In this document: positions 11,663 through 23,819 of the stretch, one piece after another
Layout: every line of letters begins with the position of its first letter
Numbering within the stretch: the stretch's first letter is position 1
Source of the DNA: Saturnia japonica
Lineage: Eukaryota; Arthropoda; Insecta; Lepidoptera; Saturniidae
Reading direction: 5' to 3'
Length of the DNA: 64,000 nucleotides
Assembly: GCA_033032175.1 (NCBI GenBank)
Contig: CM065322.1
Coordinates: 8,928,001 to 8,992,000, forward strand
The notes under the pieces: generated by a model
What the model saw: only the letters and a program-made list of their open reading frames with translations
Told to the model about the DNA's origin: nothing
The model's database searches: none
Translations under genes and position numbers: made by a program

Positions 11663-11675
11663 AAACAGTCCAATA
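11663..11675. repeat. Right target-site duplication of retroposon copy 1
   Basis: An exact match to the 13 bases at 10829-10841. Confidence 0.8.
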
Positions 11676-13269
11676 ACTTAACATTCGCTTTTATTCAGAC
11701 AGCTTAACGTTGTTCAAGATATTATTTTAACGAATGATACAATCATGGCTCGTCCTACCCGCTTTATAACAAATTAATCGCAAGTCAACATTATGAACTA
11801 ATAAGTTTAAAATATTGTTTACAACATCAATTTATATGATAATTAACTAAATTATTAATTATACGTAGGTAAATCACTAGAATAACATTGGGGAGTAATA
11901 TTTATACGTCACACCCTCTGGCGCGCTTATGTGTTACTTGCTAACATAAGTGTCCCTCACTAATGTTTTGCCACTGTACCAACTTAATGCTATCAAATCG
12001 CAGCTTAATAAAGGAATTCGTTTAAAGCAATGCGCGTTGTAGGCGAAATTAATCTTGTTTGCGGTCGTTTTGTGTAACTTCAGAGCACTTTACGCTCGAA
12101 TAAAACTCTTCCACGACTTTACTACAACGTTTTCGTTACTGTGAGCGTAAAAAATGTCGACTATGTGACTATCATGCCGTATTTTATTAGGATATATATA
12201 ACTTTAATAAATTATACATACAGATTAATAATTGGTCTCCGCATGTAAGTATAAGTGTATTAATAGGTATATACTTTTCGGTGTTTGTTCTTAATTCTCG
12301 CTCGAACGGTTAGACAGTTTCGGTTAGTTGAAAGTCAATTATTCCGTGGGATAGGACAGAAGGCAATTTTTATAAAGCTATAAAAACACAGTCAACCGAT
12401 TTCGAAATTTTAGGGTATTTACATTGTTAACATTTTTATGTCATTTGTGGTGAATGGTTCAATTTCTCAATAATTGTTTAACTTAATAGCGATGATCATG
12501 GTGACCACATGGACAAACACTATAGCTTAATACATTACATAGTGTTTATAAAAACTTCAATCATACTACTTGGATATTTATTGAGTCATCTAAAATAATG
12601 TAACTCCTTTGGGGCGTCCAAACGTTATTTAGTTTTGACATAAGTAGTTGCTTTGGATATAATAAGAAAAGTTTATTTAGACATAATTAATAATAGATAT
12701 AGGAAATTTATTATAAAAAATGGGTTGATAAAAAAATGAATTTTTGTATAAATTTAAGGGACTAAACTGCTAAAGTATAACAATAGAATAGAATAGGAAA
12801 CTAGAACAAAATCCAGAGGCCAATTGCAAGTAACATTTTTTAATGTAACGCGTAGCTTAGGTAGCCTTATGAAACAAGATATATAAGCAAGGATCAATAA
12901 TAGATAAAGACAAATTAAATGTAATATCCTGTTGTTATTATTTCAGTTGTTAAAACTTACAATGGAAACACTGAAAAAAATATTACTAGCAAAACTGAAT
13001 ACCTAGAATTGGATGGTAATAGAGTCACGTCAATTTATACGATGGTTCACATCCAAAGAGTGATCAGAGACCGCCCCCGGGTTTCCCACGGGTAGAATTA
13101 TGCGCGGCTCCGACAGAATTGTGGATGACACCACACAATTTAACCTAAATTTTCACGATTATGTTGATGTTTAAACATTTTAACTTTTAATTAAAACATT
13201 AAACAATTTATATAATAGGTACATGAAAGAATAAGTTACTGACATATTATTAACGCACACCCCAAACTG
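11676..13269. other. AT-rich intergenic DNA
   Basis: No gene, RNA or repeat boundary could be supported in this stretch. Confidence 0.45.
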
Positions 13270-13482
13270 CTCGTGCTAAGACCGTGAAAATTTACACAGT
13301 ATGTGAGCACTAAAAAGGATTTTTAGAAATTCAACCCCTACGGTGGTGAAAAAGGGGATGAAAACTTAGATGATCCGTCATTTTTTAAGATAGTTCTATG
13401 ATAATTGGTATTTAGCAATTCAGTTAAAAAGTAAAAAATCACCAATGACGCGAGCGAAACCACGAAAAACCCTAGTTTTAAT
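13270..13482 (+). repeat. Helitron-like 3' fragment
   Basis: It contains TTCAACCCCTACGGTGGTGA then AAAGGGGATGAAAAC and ends ACGCGAGCGAAACCACG followed by CCCTAG, the type of end seen on short non-autonomous Helitrons in butterflies and moths. Confidence 0.35.
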
Positions 13483-14449
13483 ATAAATTATTCGATGAAA
13501 TTATTTGAATGTCATTTAATGGTAAGTATTCTAACAAGAATGACAAGTGATAATGATAATCACAACGAGATAAGTAAAATACATCAAGAGGCTTTCGTCA
13601 GTCCACGCCGGCCAACAAATGCTACGGTAAAAGCATCCAATTTCCTCTTAGCCTTTATGTTACATCTAGGTAATATGTCTCTCTAGGATCTAGCTAGTCG
13701 ATCTCTGACGGACTCTGAAACTTGACTCGCCAAACAGAATCATTTGACAGATTTCTCATTCTGAGCACCTTGACTCGAAGTAACCTAGGTATCTATCTGC
13801 ATTGTTACAATATATAATATGTTCCAACGCGATGGACCATGTGCTTTATTATCATTGCTACACAACTTTCATGTAGAGGACCTAGGTCACTGAGGAGCTA
13901 ATTCTCACAATAACAAATATAGTTTCTTGAAATGTCGATGCTAAGCCAGTTGTTCTTTGATACAATATAGTTTGGTACTGTCCAATTCAGTGGTAGTTTT
14001 GTATTACTTTCTATTTTTAGAGAGCTTAAATATTATATGAGGCAAGTGTGCGAACTTTTTTCGAAATTATTTTTTATATGTATATCACCAAAGCTTCATC
14101 AGTTATCGAGGAAGCACATCGGAGATATACTTTTTTCATAACTCCTGACACTTGCAGGTAAGTTAAAGAAGTTGACAATTAGTCCGAATAAACTATTGAT
14201 TTTAGGGTCCGTAAGTAACCCTAAATATAAGTGCAGCTTAAGTTTGTTCGAAAAAAACAGAAAGCTGTGAGTATTATTTATTATATTAAGTCTTATCTCC
14301 ATAAAAATGAGACTGGTTCGACAACATGAGATAGTTTCTACATAATTTACTTAATATAAAAGTCCAAAGATTCAAGTTCAAAGTATCAAAACAAACGTCG
14401 AGATAATGTAAGGTCAAACATATTTGAAATGTGCTTACGATTGTATTAC
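13483..14449. other. Intergenic DNA, no gene seen
   Basis: AT-rich. The short frames at 13495-13686 (+) and 14099-14302 (-) have no recognisable domain and no splice context. Confidence 0.4.
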
Positions 14450-14960
14450 ACTTCTATATTAATAAATCTGTAGTCCTGTCTGTAAATGTAATTTTTTTTC
14501 AAATTACCCAATAGCCATCCTAAATAACTACTAATCACGAATATGAAATTAAATTTCTTTTCTCTTTGTATATCCAGATTTAACTCAAAACGGCTTTACC
14601 CATTTTTATGAAATTTTCTAGACGAAATACTTGTCATTATAGGCTATAAGAATTGTCAATATGACTTAGTAATAGTAAAAAGAAATATTTTGAAAAAAAA
14701 ATCTTAATTCTTATTTTAGATTTTGATGAAATTTTGTAGATAGAAAGTATCGTCCAAAATATGTACTTTTAGAAAAATCCAAAAAATATATTTTTTACCG
14801 ATGTAGTTGAAATTTTGAATACGGAAAGTATTCCTTATTGCTTTATTGATAGCCTATAAGAATTGGTAATAAATAATATGAGTAAACATAACTTTACTAC
14901 ACGAAAATAATCGCTGCGTAATAAACGCGTGCGAACCCGCGATGTACCACTAGGTTGTAA
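14450..14960 (+). repeat. Degenerate interspersed repeat, internally repetitive
   Basis: The phrase TATGAAATTTTCTAGA / GATGAAATTTTGTAGAT / GTTGAAATTTTGAATAC recurs three times, about 110-120 bases apart. The pair TATAGGCTATAAGAATTG / GATAGCCTATAAGAATTG also repeats. The end (GCGTGCGAACCCGCGATG then CACTAG) is Helitron-like. Confidence 0.45.
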
Positions 14961-15214
14961 ATAAAACTTATTTTATGTTCATACAAAAAATTTAATACGA
15001 AGTTACTGTGGTGAAAGTCTACTTTATTACACTTTTGAATTACATTTGTCGTTCTTAATGAAATATTAGTTTTAGATATTGATTTAAGTGTTTTTTACCG
15101 TCGTGATTGAATTAAACTTTTAAGCAATATAAAGACGCTTCAACACTTTGCAATGAGATTTGTATATGTAAGTACATACCTACGATTTGATAAATTATTC
15201 TTTTTCTTTCTTTT
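14961..15214. other. AT-rich intergenic DNA
   Basis: Nothing identifiable. Confidence 0.4.
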
Positions 15215-15221
15215 ATAGTAT

Positions 15222-15350
15222 AACGGTGAAATGACGGCACTGTGCCTGGTGGTAAACATAGTACAATTCAAAACCAATGAAGACTACCGAGAAACCTTCA
15301 ATTCATCGACAATCGTCGGTATCACGCTGCCCTTCAAGTTTATCGACTGA
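15222..15350 (+). repeat. Interspersed repeat shared with 49912-50040
   Basis: GACGGCACTGTGCCTGGTGG followed by TAAACATAGTACAATTC matches GACGGAACTGTGCCTGGTGG and TAAACACTGTACAATTC at 49917-49955. The flanks then diverge. Confidence 0.5.
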
Positions 15351-15889
15351 TTCCAATGACGTTTTATAAATAGACACGTTATAATGTCACTAAAAGTAAT
15401 TTGAAAACGGCACAAATATAAATATTGTAACAAAAGGGATAGGAAATCACAGCGTAAGGTGGAAAGAAACTCTGTTGTCAGAAAAGGATATAAGTTTCCT
15501 CTCGCTCATACCGGTATAAAGTTGAAAGTTAACTGAGGGCAATTGCCGCTCATTTACAATGTCATGTAAAGAGCGTCAATGCTATAGCCGTATCTACTTA
15601 TAAAATATCATTGGCTGATTCTGAAACGCAACAAACCAAAGAAAGCCAATGTGACGGGTTTATCACCATGTACATGGTGATCACGACTCAGTCAGGTACC
15701 TACACATCCGTGTTCTACTAAAGTTAAGCAAAGCTTGTCTCACGTAATATGAAATATGAACGATAAACGACAAATATTTCTAGCACATTTCAACAAAAGT
15801 AGTTTGGTACCTACTTAAATGAAAAATATGGGTACATCATTCAGCATTTTTTGCCAAGAAAGTAAGTCTTTAGATAAGTCAGATTCATT
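15351..15889. other. Intergenic DNA, no gene seen
   Basis: No supported feature. Confidence 0.35.
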
Positions 15890-15896
15890 TAGATTA

Positions 15897-16130
15897 AACT
15901 AGCTGTGCCCGCGGCTCTGCCCGCCTAAACGACAGAAGAACGCATAGTGCTTATAAAAATCGTGGTTTATTAATTTTTTATTTAATAAAATTATATGAAA
16001 TGAAGATATCGTCATATTGTTTTTTAAATAAGTATCAAATGTCTAAGGAATAAATCAAAAAAATTGGTCAAAATTTATTAAATAAAAAATATTATATATA
16101 AATGTAAATAATTGAAAGTTTTAAAATATC
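15897..16130 (+). repeat. Helitron-like end fragment
   Basis: It begins AACTAGCTGTGCCCGCGGCT then CTGCCCGC, the usual terminal motif of a large family of lepidopteran non-coding repeats, and then runs into AT-rich sequence. The other end is not located. Confidence 0.4.
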
Positions 16131-17300
16131 CAGGTCAAATTGATTTCTTTATAAGTATTTTGTGGTAAAGTAAACGCAAAAGTTGCAAAGTATTATTGTG
16201 AAAATATCCTAGCTAATACTCCGAAAAGTGAAAGCGCGAAAATACTTAGGAATACAATTTCATTCTCAAAATAAATTGCCTGAACCCTTCAACAACGGGA
16301 ACAGATCTAGGGCACAACAAAGCGTTTATTCAGCTAAGTAGTAATATACAAAAAAGAGTCTCTTTTCCGTGCGACTTTCCTATAATACCTTTTTTAGTAT
16401 TTTAGCTTGCGAAAAGCCCTAAGTTATTGCTTTGTTTTTTAAGAGATAGGAGCCAATTCAAGATAACGAAAACAAATGACCTACAATCGAATTTTATTTT
16501 ACGATATTTCATTGGCTAAACAACATAGCCTTCTAGATTCTATCAAATTTGTTTAGATACTTGCGGTGTCCCACTGTTTCACCCGAGTCTAATTTATTCG
16601 AACAACTGTCCACCGCGACTCCCGCAACGCACTCGTGTAACCGATCGTTGTTCTCACGTCCCAAACATGCCTACCGCTTTCAAGATTGCTTGATGTTCAA
16701 GGTTCATTCATTAAAGTCGTAGCGTATAGTTATAATATAGTCTATAACCAAAGGCAAAAATACCAAAATGTAAAGTAACAAATCCAATCATTCCAATCTA
16801 TTTTCTCAGATTAGTGCAACTAAACAAAAAACAAAAAAACTCTTGAGCTTTATAATGTCAGTGCCTATATTTTTAAACTCATCAAATAAAAGACAGCGTA
16901 GGTAATGTTCTGCGATGCTTAAATTGTTATTAGCGTGCGAAGCAAAGGCTTCTAATTCTAAACCCGTGAATTTAAATTTTGAGCTCAAGTTTTGGATAGG
17001 TACCTAATAAGGAACACACATTACTGAAATCTATCTCTTCAAGCACCTACAAATAACAACTGCATTTTAACGATCACGTTGTCAAAGTTATGTGTTCAAA
17101 CTACGGCCAGCAGTTGTCCAAAAATAAAAAAAAAACCGTGGTTAAAAAATTTATCAAAATTTAATACTAGTAAAACAGACTGACGCCTTAGACTATATTT
17201 CCACAATATGTTATTGATCTACGGTGATTAAAATTAAAAAATTAATAACAAGAAATTTTAAACTGGCCATTGTTCACTTAACAAACAACTTTATGTTTTA
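16131..17300. other. AT-rich intergenic DNA
   Basis: No supported feature. The 60-codon frame at 16806-16988 (-) has no domain. Confidence 0.4.
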
Positions 17301-17575
17301 GGTGTCACTGACAGCCCCATGTGCAAAGCATGCATAGAGGGTGAAGAAATCGCTACCCACGTAATCCTGGAATGCGCGAGAGTTGCAACCCAACAGGCGG
17401 AAATCCTCAAAAACCCGAGGTCGCTTCGAGAAGCCTGTGAATGCTCCAGGAGGCTTATGCGCTTCTGGTCAGAGCTGGGCTGGCTGGAATAGCCAGCCGG
17501 AATATCTACACACAATGGACCTAGAAAGAGTCTAAGTGCGAACAGATGGAGCCCACATTACATAACATAAAACAA
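17301..17575 (+). pseudogene. Non-LTR retrotransposon 3' end (5'-truncated)
   Basis: 63 codons are open from 17301 to a TAG at 17490-17492. They carry the zinc-knuckle-like arrangement C-x2-C-x8-H-x4-C (MCKAC ... THVILEC) and end SELGWLE, the usual C-terminus of R1/Jockey-like pol proteins after the RNase H region. About 80 bp of 3' untranslated sequence with an A-rich end follow. All upstream parts are missing, so this is a dead 5'-truncated insertion. Confidence 0.7.
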
Positions 17576-19070
17576 TTTTAACAAAAAAATTAAATCAACT
17601 TTATTGATTTTGAAAAGATTCCTGGTGTATCTTCGAAGTTCCAAAGGTCCACTGCCAATGAAATTAAAATGGAACCATCCTATAAAATAAAAAAATAATC
17701 ATCTAAATTGGTTCATAAACCAAGAAGTTATGGCTGAACATCCATAAAAAAAAAATCATTAGAATTGAGTGAACTCCGTTGTTTTTTGGAGTCTGTTAAA
17801 AAATATTAAAGATAGGTAAAATTTGTAACTTTTAATTTTGTAGAAGGTAGGTAATCTTTGGAACATTCTTTTTTATAGTGATCAGATTTTAAAAATTCCT
17901 TCAGTGATAGAAAGCTATAGGCTGATGGTTATAGGTTATTTGAATGTTATTAAGTACGAAGTCGTGGACTGTTGCTATTAGGTAAAGTATAAATAACACT
18001 TGAGAAAAATATTTTCAGCGGGAAATCAGTTCGGAGATTATCGCACCTTGTCAGTTTCCCGTGTAACAATTATACCCTTTAGATCCCTTCAAATCATTCC
18101 TTACCCTTTCAGTAAATGCAACCCTTTTGTCGCAAAATAGCTGTAAATAAACATTGCTAGAGACAATATTTTACAAGCCAAGGAAAAAAATCAGGCAGTG
18201 TTTAAACTATCTTTTAACTACTGTAGTGAGGGAACTAAGAATATAAAAAATGAAACTATATTTATTAGGTAAAATTAAAGTACCTATGTATTTTTTAATA
18301 AAAGCAAAATAATTCTAACAACATTTAAGGAACAAAGTCGGATACTATAAATTACATAAGTCATCTAAAGACGTATTTATTATATTATGTAGTTCAGCGA
18401 ACATTCCCCTCTGACCAACTTCTCGCCTTTTCGTACTCGCAGTATTTTGATTCGTAGTAAAGGCTTTTCCAATGCGAGTAGGGACGCGACGCGACGACAT
18501 TTCAATCAATTCAAGTTGCGTGCGTGCTCTCAACAGAAATCCGAAGATTATTGCAGCTCAACACACAAAAACTGTTTTATTAAGGCTTGCTGAATAAACT
18601 TCCTACTTTTACCAAATCGATTAATCGATTTAAGTTATTGGCATTGTAAGGTTAACAATACAATTTTTTGGGGCCAACATCTGACCACAATTTCACTTGT
18701 TGTCAAGCACCTCTATGCTTAATGCGTGTTATCTTGGGTCACATTATCTCTAAACTTATAAAGTATTTAAATAAAGAATAAAGTGATGTTTAGTCGAAGA
18801 TTCACAAGCTACGCCTAGAGAAGGAGCTGGCATCAAAGGATAAAATTATTTAATAAAATATATCGACTTATTGGATTAACAATATTTAAAAAATTATCCG
18901 CAAAGTTCCTTGAAGAGAACACGGTTGCCAGGATTGAATAGAGAAAAGGAATCCACAGAGAACCATAAAATAGCATACGAATAACTTTGTAAACGAAAAA
19001 TAATAATTATGTAATTATGCAAATTACCAATATGACCAAACTTCCAAGGAGTCACTTGTTTTGCTTAGGA
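17576..19070. other. AT-rich intergenic DNA
   Basis: No gene is seen. A 36-bp phrase at about 17720-17757 (AAGAAGTTATGGCTGAACAT and flanks) recurs at 22956-22992. An AATCGATTAATCGATT patch lies at 18615-18630. Confidence 0.4.
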
Positions 19071-19073
19071 CTA

Positions 19074-19290
19074 GGCATAGGCGGCGCGATTACTTTCAGG
19101 GAGTGCATCAGCAACTAACTACACACTATACCATTAGCAGTATTAAATATAATTTATAGTTATGTAAATTACACATATATTGTAAAAAAAAGGGACAGCA
19201 ACCTAGACGCCTTAAGTTTTTATTCAAACAGTAATTTACTAAAAAAAAGTCTTAATTTTTGCACCCTGCTACCGGCGCGGCGCCCATGGC
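19074..19290 (-). mobile_element. Small MITE-like repeat, copy 1
   Basis: It has GGCGGCGCG at one edge and CGGCGCGGCGCCCATGG at the other, with CAGGGAGTGCATC, GACGCC and GCACCCTGCTACCGG blocks between. The same blocks occur in reverse order and orientation at 36958-37205. It has no coding capacity. Confidence 0.45.
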
Positions 19291-19675
19291 AGTATGCCGG
19301 ATAAGTAAAGTAAAGTACTTAGGTACCTCTATAAAATAGTTATCCATGATTTAAAACAATTGCATAAATACAGTTTACATAAACCAAATCTAAATTCTTA
19401 TTATTAATTCGTTAATCCGAGCGCGGACGGTTAAATTATACAGTATGCAAAATAACGGAGCCCGCAAACTGTTCATTAGCAAGCTTAGAATGCCCGATAT
19501 AAACTACAAAATGGTAAATTGTATATTTTTGGTGTGCTTTTAATAACTAATAATGAATTATAATGAACTTAAACAAAATAAAAAACGTATCGATGATTCA
19601 TCATAAAGATCCCAAGCATAGTATTATTTTATTACTGACATAATATGTAGCAACACAAATACGAACATGAACATA

Positions 19676-21241
19676 CACACATCAAAAAAGTCTAAGCAAC
19701 ATGCGTGATATTACAAATTTTTCCATTTATATTAATTAATTTCTAAATAATTACTCAAACAAAGTGTGTAGGTAAGTAAACTTTTTTGTTATTGATGACA
19801 TACTGGTTGGTTGTAAAAAAAAAATTTGATTATGTTTTGTTTTTTCACAAAATTCAAATGACTGCGAATTTGTTTGAATTTAAGTGCGTTTTAATTGCTA
19901 CGTTTACTCTTGATTTTATAATTTAACCAACCATTTAAATAAAGTTAGCGACAAAATTGAATTGTTAGATATTCTTTACGTCATGAAGCGACGTCATTTG
20001 ATGGCAGATGAAATGCAAAGAGCTGTAGGGATGTTGCAAGCGGGAAGTAATCAATCTCAGGTATCTCGACATTTTGGCATTCATAGAAGTGTTATTTGTC
20101 GTCTTTGGCAGCGCTACAATAATACAGGAGAACCCGCTGAACAGCATCCAGGCCGTAAAAGGAGCACAACCACTCGGCAAGACCGGTACATACAACTGAC
20201 TGCAAGACGCCAGCCGATGTTAACCGCTCGAGAGATAACTTTGAGGCTATAAATTTCAAGTGGTGTTGATGTAAGTCCTCAAACTGTGCGAAATCGACTG
20301 CATGAGTACGACCTACGAGCTCGACGCCCAATCAGGTGCCCACCGATACGTCACGGGAATCGCGCTCGTCGATATGAATGGTGTAGAGAACAAATAACAT
20401 GGACCCAGGAACAATGGGATAAAATTATGTTTTCCGATGAGTCGCGATTCGGGTTTAAGCCTGATACAAGAAGGGTGCGAGTGTATCATCGGCCCGGAAA
20501 TACTGAAAGGCTCAGGTGCGTTCAGGAAGTTCATCCATACAGCGGCTCAACAGTTATGTTATGGGCGGGTATTATGAAGAACAGGCGAACTGAGCTCATT
20601 TTTGTAAATGGAAACATGAATGCTTTTTGCTTTTTCGAACAAACCTTTGGCTCCGATTTTAGGTTAATGCATGACAATGCGCGTTCACATACAGCTCGGC
20701 GAACCAGTGAATACTTTGCAACGGAGAACATCCGGGTATTGCCCTGGCCTGCACAATCGCCAGATCTCAACCCCATCGAGCACTCATGGTACATGCTCCA
20801 GATACGTGTTTTGAAGGACTTGGACGGAGCGACAACAACCCAACAGCTGAAGGATTTGCTACAATTCCATTTGGAGCGAATACCGCAAGAAGACATAAAC
20901 AGTCTCATTAATTCAATGATTAATCGTTGCCGACAAGTTCTGAATAGCAGAGGAGCCCATATTTTGTATTAAATTGTTCTATTCTTTCACAATAAATACA
21001 TTTTCTTTAGAAATTTCATTGTGTAAGAAAAAAGTTTACTTTCTTATGTATCTTAGTTTCTACAGTATATTCTAATATTGTTCATTTCTGTTATTAAAAG
21101 AACTTATAAAGACAACAGCTGTTATTTTTACATCATAGAACCCTAAAGATATTATTTTAAAAATAAAACACAACGTTATAATGTCAAGAACCATCCTAAA
21201 ATTTTAATTAGTACATGTTGCTTAGACTTTTTTGATGAGTG
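19676..21241 (+). mobile_element. Tc1-like DNA transposon, structurally complete
   Basis: The 1566-bp element starts CACACATCAAAAAAGTCTAA and ends with the inverted counterpart TTAGACTTTTTTGATGAGTG. The terminal inverted repeats are 28 bp (19676-19703 and 21214-21241) with one mismatch. TA flanks both sides (19674-19675 and 21242-21243), the standard Tc1/mariner target duplication. It encodes one transposase reading frame with a single in-frame stop. Ends and size are typical of an intact insertion, so it is either young or only recently inactivated. Confidence 0.9.
19983..20972 (+). pseudogene. Tc1-family transposase (DD34E), one in-frame stop
   Basis: The frame runs from ATG at 19983 to a stop ending at 20972, 329 residues if the internal TAA at 20250-20252 is read through. 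The N-terminal part has a helix-turn-helix region (QAGSNQSQVSRHFGIHRSVI) and a basic linker (GRKRSTTTR) for binding the terminal repeats. The catalytic triad is visible: Asp in MFSDESRF, Asp in LMHDNARSHTARR, and Glu in SPDLNPIEHSW, with 34 residues between the second Asp and the Glu. The stretch before the second Asp (about FFEQTFGSDFRLMHDN) is shorter than usual, which suggests a small in-frame deletion. The single stop should abolish activity. Its product would cut and paste the element in the nucleus. Confidence 0.88.
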
Positions 21242-21323
21242 TATATATGTACATACGGGTGTAGCCAGGATTTTTGACAAGGATGGGGCAAGCAAGGTAA
21301 AAAAAGTAGGTATGTCATTTTTT

Positions 21324-21638
21324 GAAGTGAAACTTCTTTAGTACCGTTATTATTTGAAACGCGATGAAACGAAAAAGCGACACTAAACGGAAAAAAATAC
21401 ATACATCTATAAGATGTAGCCTGCGAGAGAATGAGATAGAATACATTATAGACGGTTGATGCAAGTCCTGATAATCACAACTCTGATCGTCGTCGAATTG
21501 GCCTACCGGTGTGACAACCACATTTATACACTGTATGCTTATACGTTGTATGTACAGTCCGAATGGTCGATAGTTTCGAGTCCCGCTGATTTAGGATTAT
21601 TAAAAAGGGATTATTATGTATTCTGAAGGTTTCACTTC
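21324..21638 (+). mobile_element. MITE family GAAGTGAAAC, copy C
   Basis: The left end GAAGTGAAACTTCTTTAG and the right end GAAGGTTTCACTTC are inverted repeats. The interior shares CGATGAAACGAAAAAGCGAC and a GAGAATGAGATAG block with the copies at 33046 and 33946. The right-hand interior differs from those copies. Confidence 0.6.
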
Positions 21639-22380
21639 TACCGCGTTTAAACACATGTTTTTTTAAATTACTAAACTTGGCAATATGACTGATGGTAATT
21701 ACGATAAAGTCTAAAAACAATGGCGACCTTCGGTGACAGGTTTCATCGACAGTCGTACAAGTTTATCAATTAAAATCATAACCTCAACATAACAGATCCG
21801 TCAAGAACTCCGTTGTACTTGTAATGCCCTCTCGCTCATACTCACAAATGCTCACAGCGGAATTAAAACTGGGCCTTGGAGCAATGATAATTATTTTATT
21901 TAAGGGGATTTCTGGCACCTTAGATTTAGATTAGTCTGTCTGATTGTAAAACGTTTTAAAATAGTTGTCAGGCTAACAAAAACAAAATCAAAATAATTTG
22001 TATTCAATTTAGGCCATAAAAACGCACTTATGAATGTCAAAACACTACTGCCGGTTCGGAAAACGTCCCACACATCGAGAAGAACCGGTAAGAAACTCGC
22101 TCGGGTTTATCTTTTTTTTGTCAACATATATAAAAAATAATCTTCAGACTGTGAGGTTAATTTTATTTAAGAGCTTTAAAGCGTCTGTTAGGTAATATTT
22201 CCGTCGGCAAGACGTGTCTGGGAGTATTGATGATTGAGTATAACGATATTTTGTAACATACTTAAACGTAAAAATCAGCTGTCATAATATAAGTGAGGTG
22301 AGTAGTGTTTTTATGTACTTTGATTACCTACCTGAAATCTGGAAAATGGCCGACTGGCCAAGATAGCCGGTATTCAGTAC
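21639..22380. other. Intergenic DNA, no gene seen
   Basis: No supported feature. Confidence 0.35.
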
Positions 22381-22440
22381 CGTCTTTACAATAAGGGCAC
22401 GTGTCCCGGGCACCCGGCTTCAGGGGGCCCCCGAAGTGAA
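22378..22440 (+). repeat. hAT-like terminal fragment
   Basis: CCGTCTTTACAATAAGGGCA followed by CCCGGGCACCCGGCTTCAGG and GGGCCCCCGAA is the form of a common insect hAT element end. No partner end or transposase is present. Confidence 0.35.
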
Positions 22441-23080
22441 GATAAATATTCGTTTGCGTAGAAAACAGACAAGCTCTCAACTTAACTAAGGATTGCCGTT
22501 TAAATTTTTAAATTATATAATAGAAAACAGATCAGATTTCTAAATATTTTCGAATCAGTAAACACGTTATTAACAAAAACTTACTAAAAAAAACAAAAAC
22601 TTATAGGTAAGGTACCTTGTACAAGTTTTTATACCCATAGCTGCGTTAGTTGTGACCACCTAGTAATTTGGTCATTTAAAATTAATGAAATAGCATTTAT
22701 ACCTACGTATTCAATTCTTATTTATACTTTGTATTGGCTACAGACACTTATCTAAAACCACAATGATTATTAATCGTTTTTAGACTTATTTTAAAGCAAA
22801 AGAAATTTCAACACATTTTTCGTTCTTTTTAACTTTTTTCCTAGTTAATTGATGACTAATAAGTAGATTATGAGAATTAACAAGACAATTTTTAACAAAA
22901 AGAAAATCAACTTCAATTATTTTCAACGAAAAAAGAATCATCGAAATCGCTTTATAAAAAAAGAAGTTATGGCTGAACATCCATAAAAAAAAGTTAATTA
23001 ATAGTAGTTATGTGCGTGGTTTTAATGAAAATTCAACAATTGTTTTATATAGTTTATGGAAGATGGGAAAAGTATGAATT
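22441..23080. other. AT-rich intergenic DNA
   Basis: Nothing beyond the short phrase at 22956-22992 shared with 17720-17757. Confidence 0.35.
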
Positions 23081-23140
23081 GTAGGTACCACAGATCAGTA
23101 AAACAAGTTTCTGTTTGTTTTACTGATCTGCGGTAGGTAC
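23081..23140. mobile_element. 44-bp foldback flanked by 8-bp direct repeats
   Basis: GTAGGTAC occurs at 23081-23088 and 23133-23140. Between them the 44 bases form an almost perfect foldback: the left arm CACAGATCAGTAAAACAA pairs with the right arm over 17 of 18 positions, leaving an 8-base loop. An 8-bp duplication and CA/CG-starting ends would suit hAT mobilisation of a very small MITE. A hairpin of other origin is possible. Confidence 0.55.
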
Positions 23141-23255
23141 AATAAAAAAGCACATGAAGCTTTACACTGGTAGTACTAGTCTTTTCGTCTACGAAGATTG
23201 TAACAAGATCGCGTTCTTATTCGTTCGAACGGTACAAAGCGCAATCCATCTATAC

Positions 23256-23797
23256 TATGGAGGGTAGAGACCACTCTCTACGTATGAAAAAGTTTGCGCC
23301 TAAAAGCCTCAAATTAGAGTGGCGCTACAGAAGCAAGTGCCGATTTTTTTTTTAAGATAGCGCCAAAGTTATAATTTATTTTTTTTCCCCCACTTGAACA
23401 ACTTTTTACTCCACAAACTTTTCCAATTATTGTTGTTGTGCAGTAGTAAAAACCATAGAATTGTAGAAGAACTATTGCAAAGGGAGGATCCTCCGACCAG
23501 ACGGGTGTTATGTCTGGCGGGCAGCTGCCCAACGGTTGTAGTCGGGTTCTTGTATATACACTCAACTGAAGAGTTAATTTCTAAAGCGCGATGTAGGATG
23601 CGTCGTATGTGGCTCGATAGATGTCGCTGTGTGTCGCTATGTAGATGTCGCTACAGAATCAAGAAAAAGTGTCATTCCCTCTTACTACACTAGCACTATT
23701 TTGGTGGGTTTCTGAATTGTAATATGCTGGATAAAGCTGGACCCTTTTTCAGCTTGTCCCCCATATATGATGGTTCTCCTCCGCTCTACCCTCCATA
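23256..23797. mobile_element. MITE, 542 bp, 14-bp terminal inverted repeats
   Basis: TATGGAGGGTAGAG at 23256-23269 is exactly repeated in inverse at 23784-23797. The interior has T-rich tracts and a repeated GATGTCGCT motif at about 23629-23652. A 99-codon frame inside (23394-23693) has no domain and is probably incidental. Confidence 0.65.
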
Positions 23798-23819
23798 ATC
23801 ATACAAAAAAAAATTGAAA

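Noticed and set aside
11376..11684. 102-codon minus-strand frame as a host gene
   Set aside because: It lies almost entirely within a retroposon bounded by target duplications and runs past the element's edge.
20531..20908. 125-codon minus-strand frame inside the Tc1 element
   Set aside because: It is antisense to the transposase catalytic domain and has no independent features.
23394..23693. 99-codon Arg/Cys-rich frame
   Set aside because: It lies wholly inside a MITE and includes short tandem motifs that create the Cys/Arg pattern.
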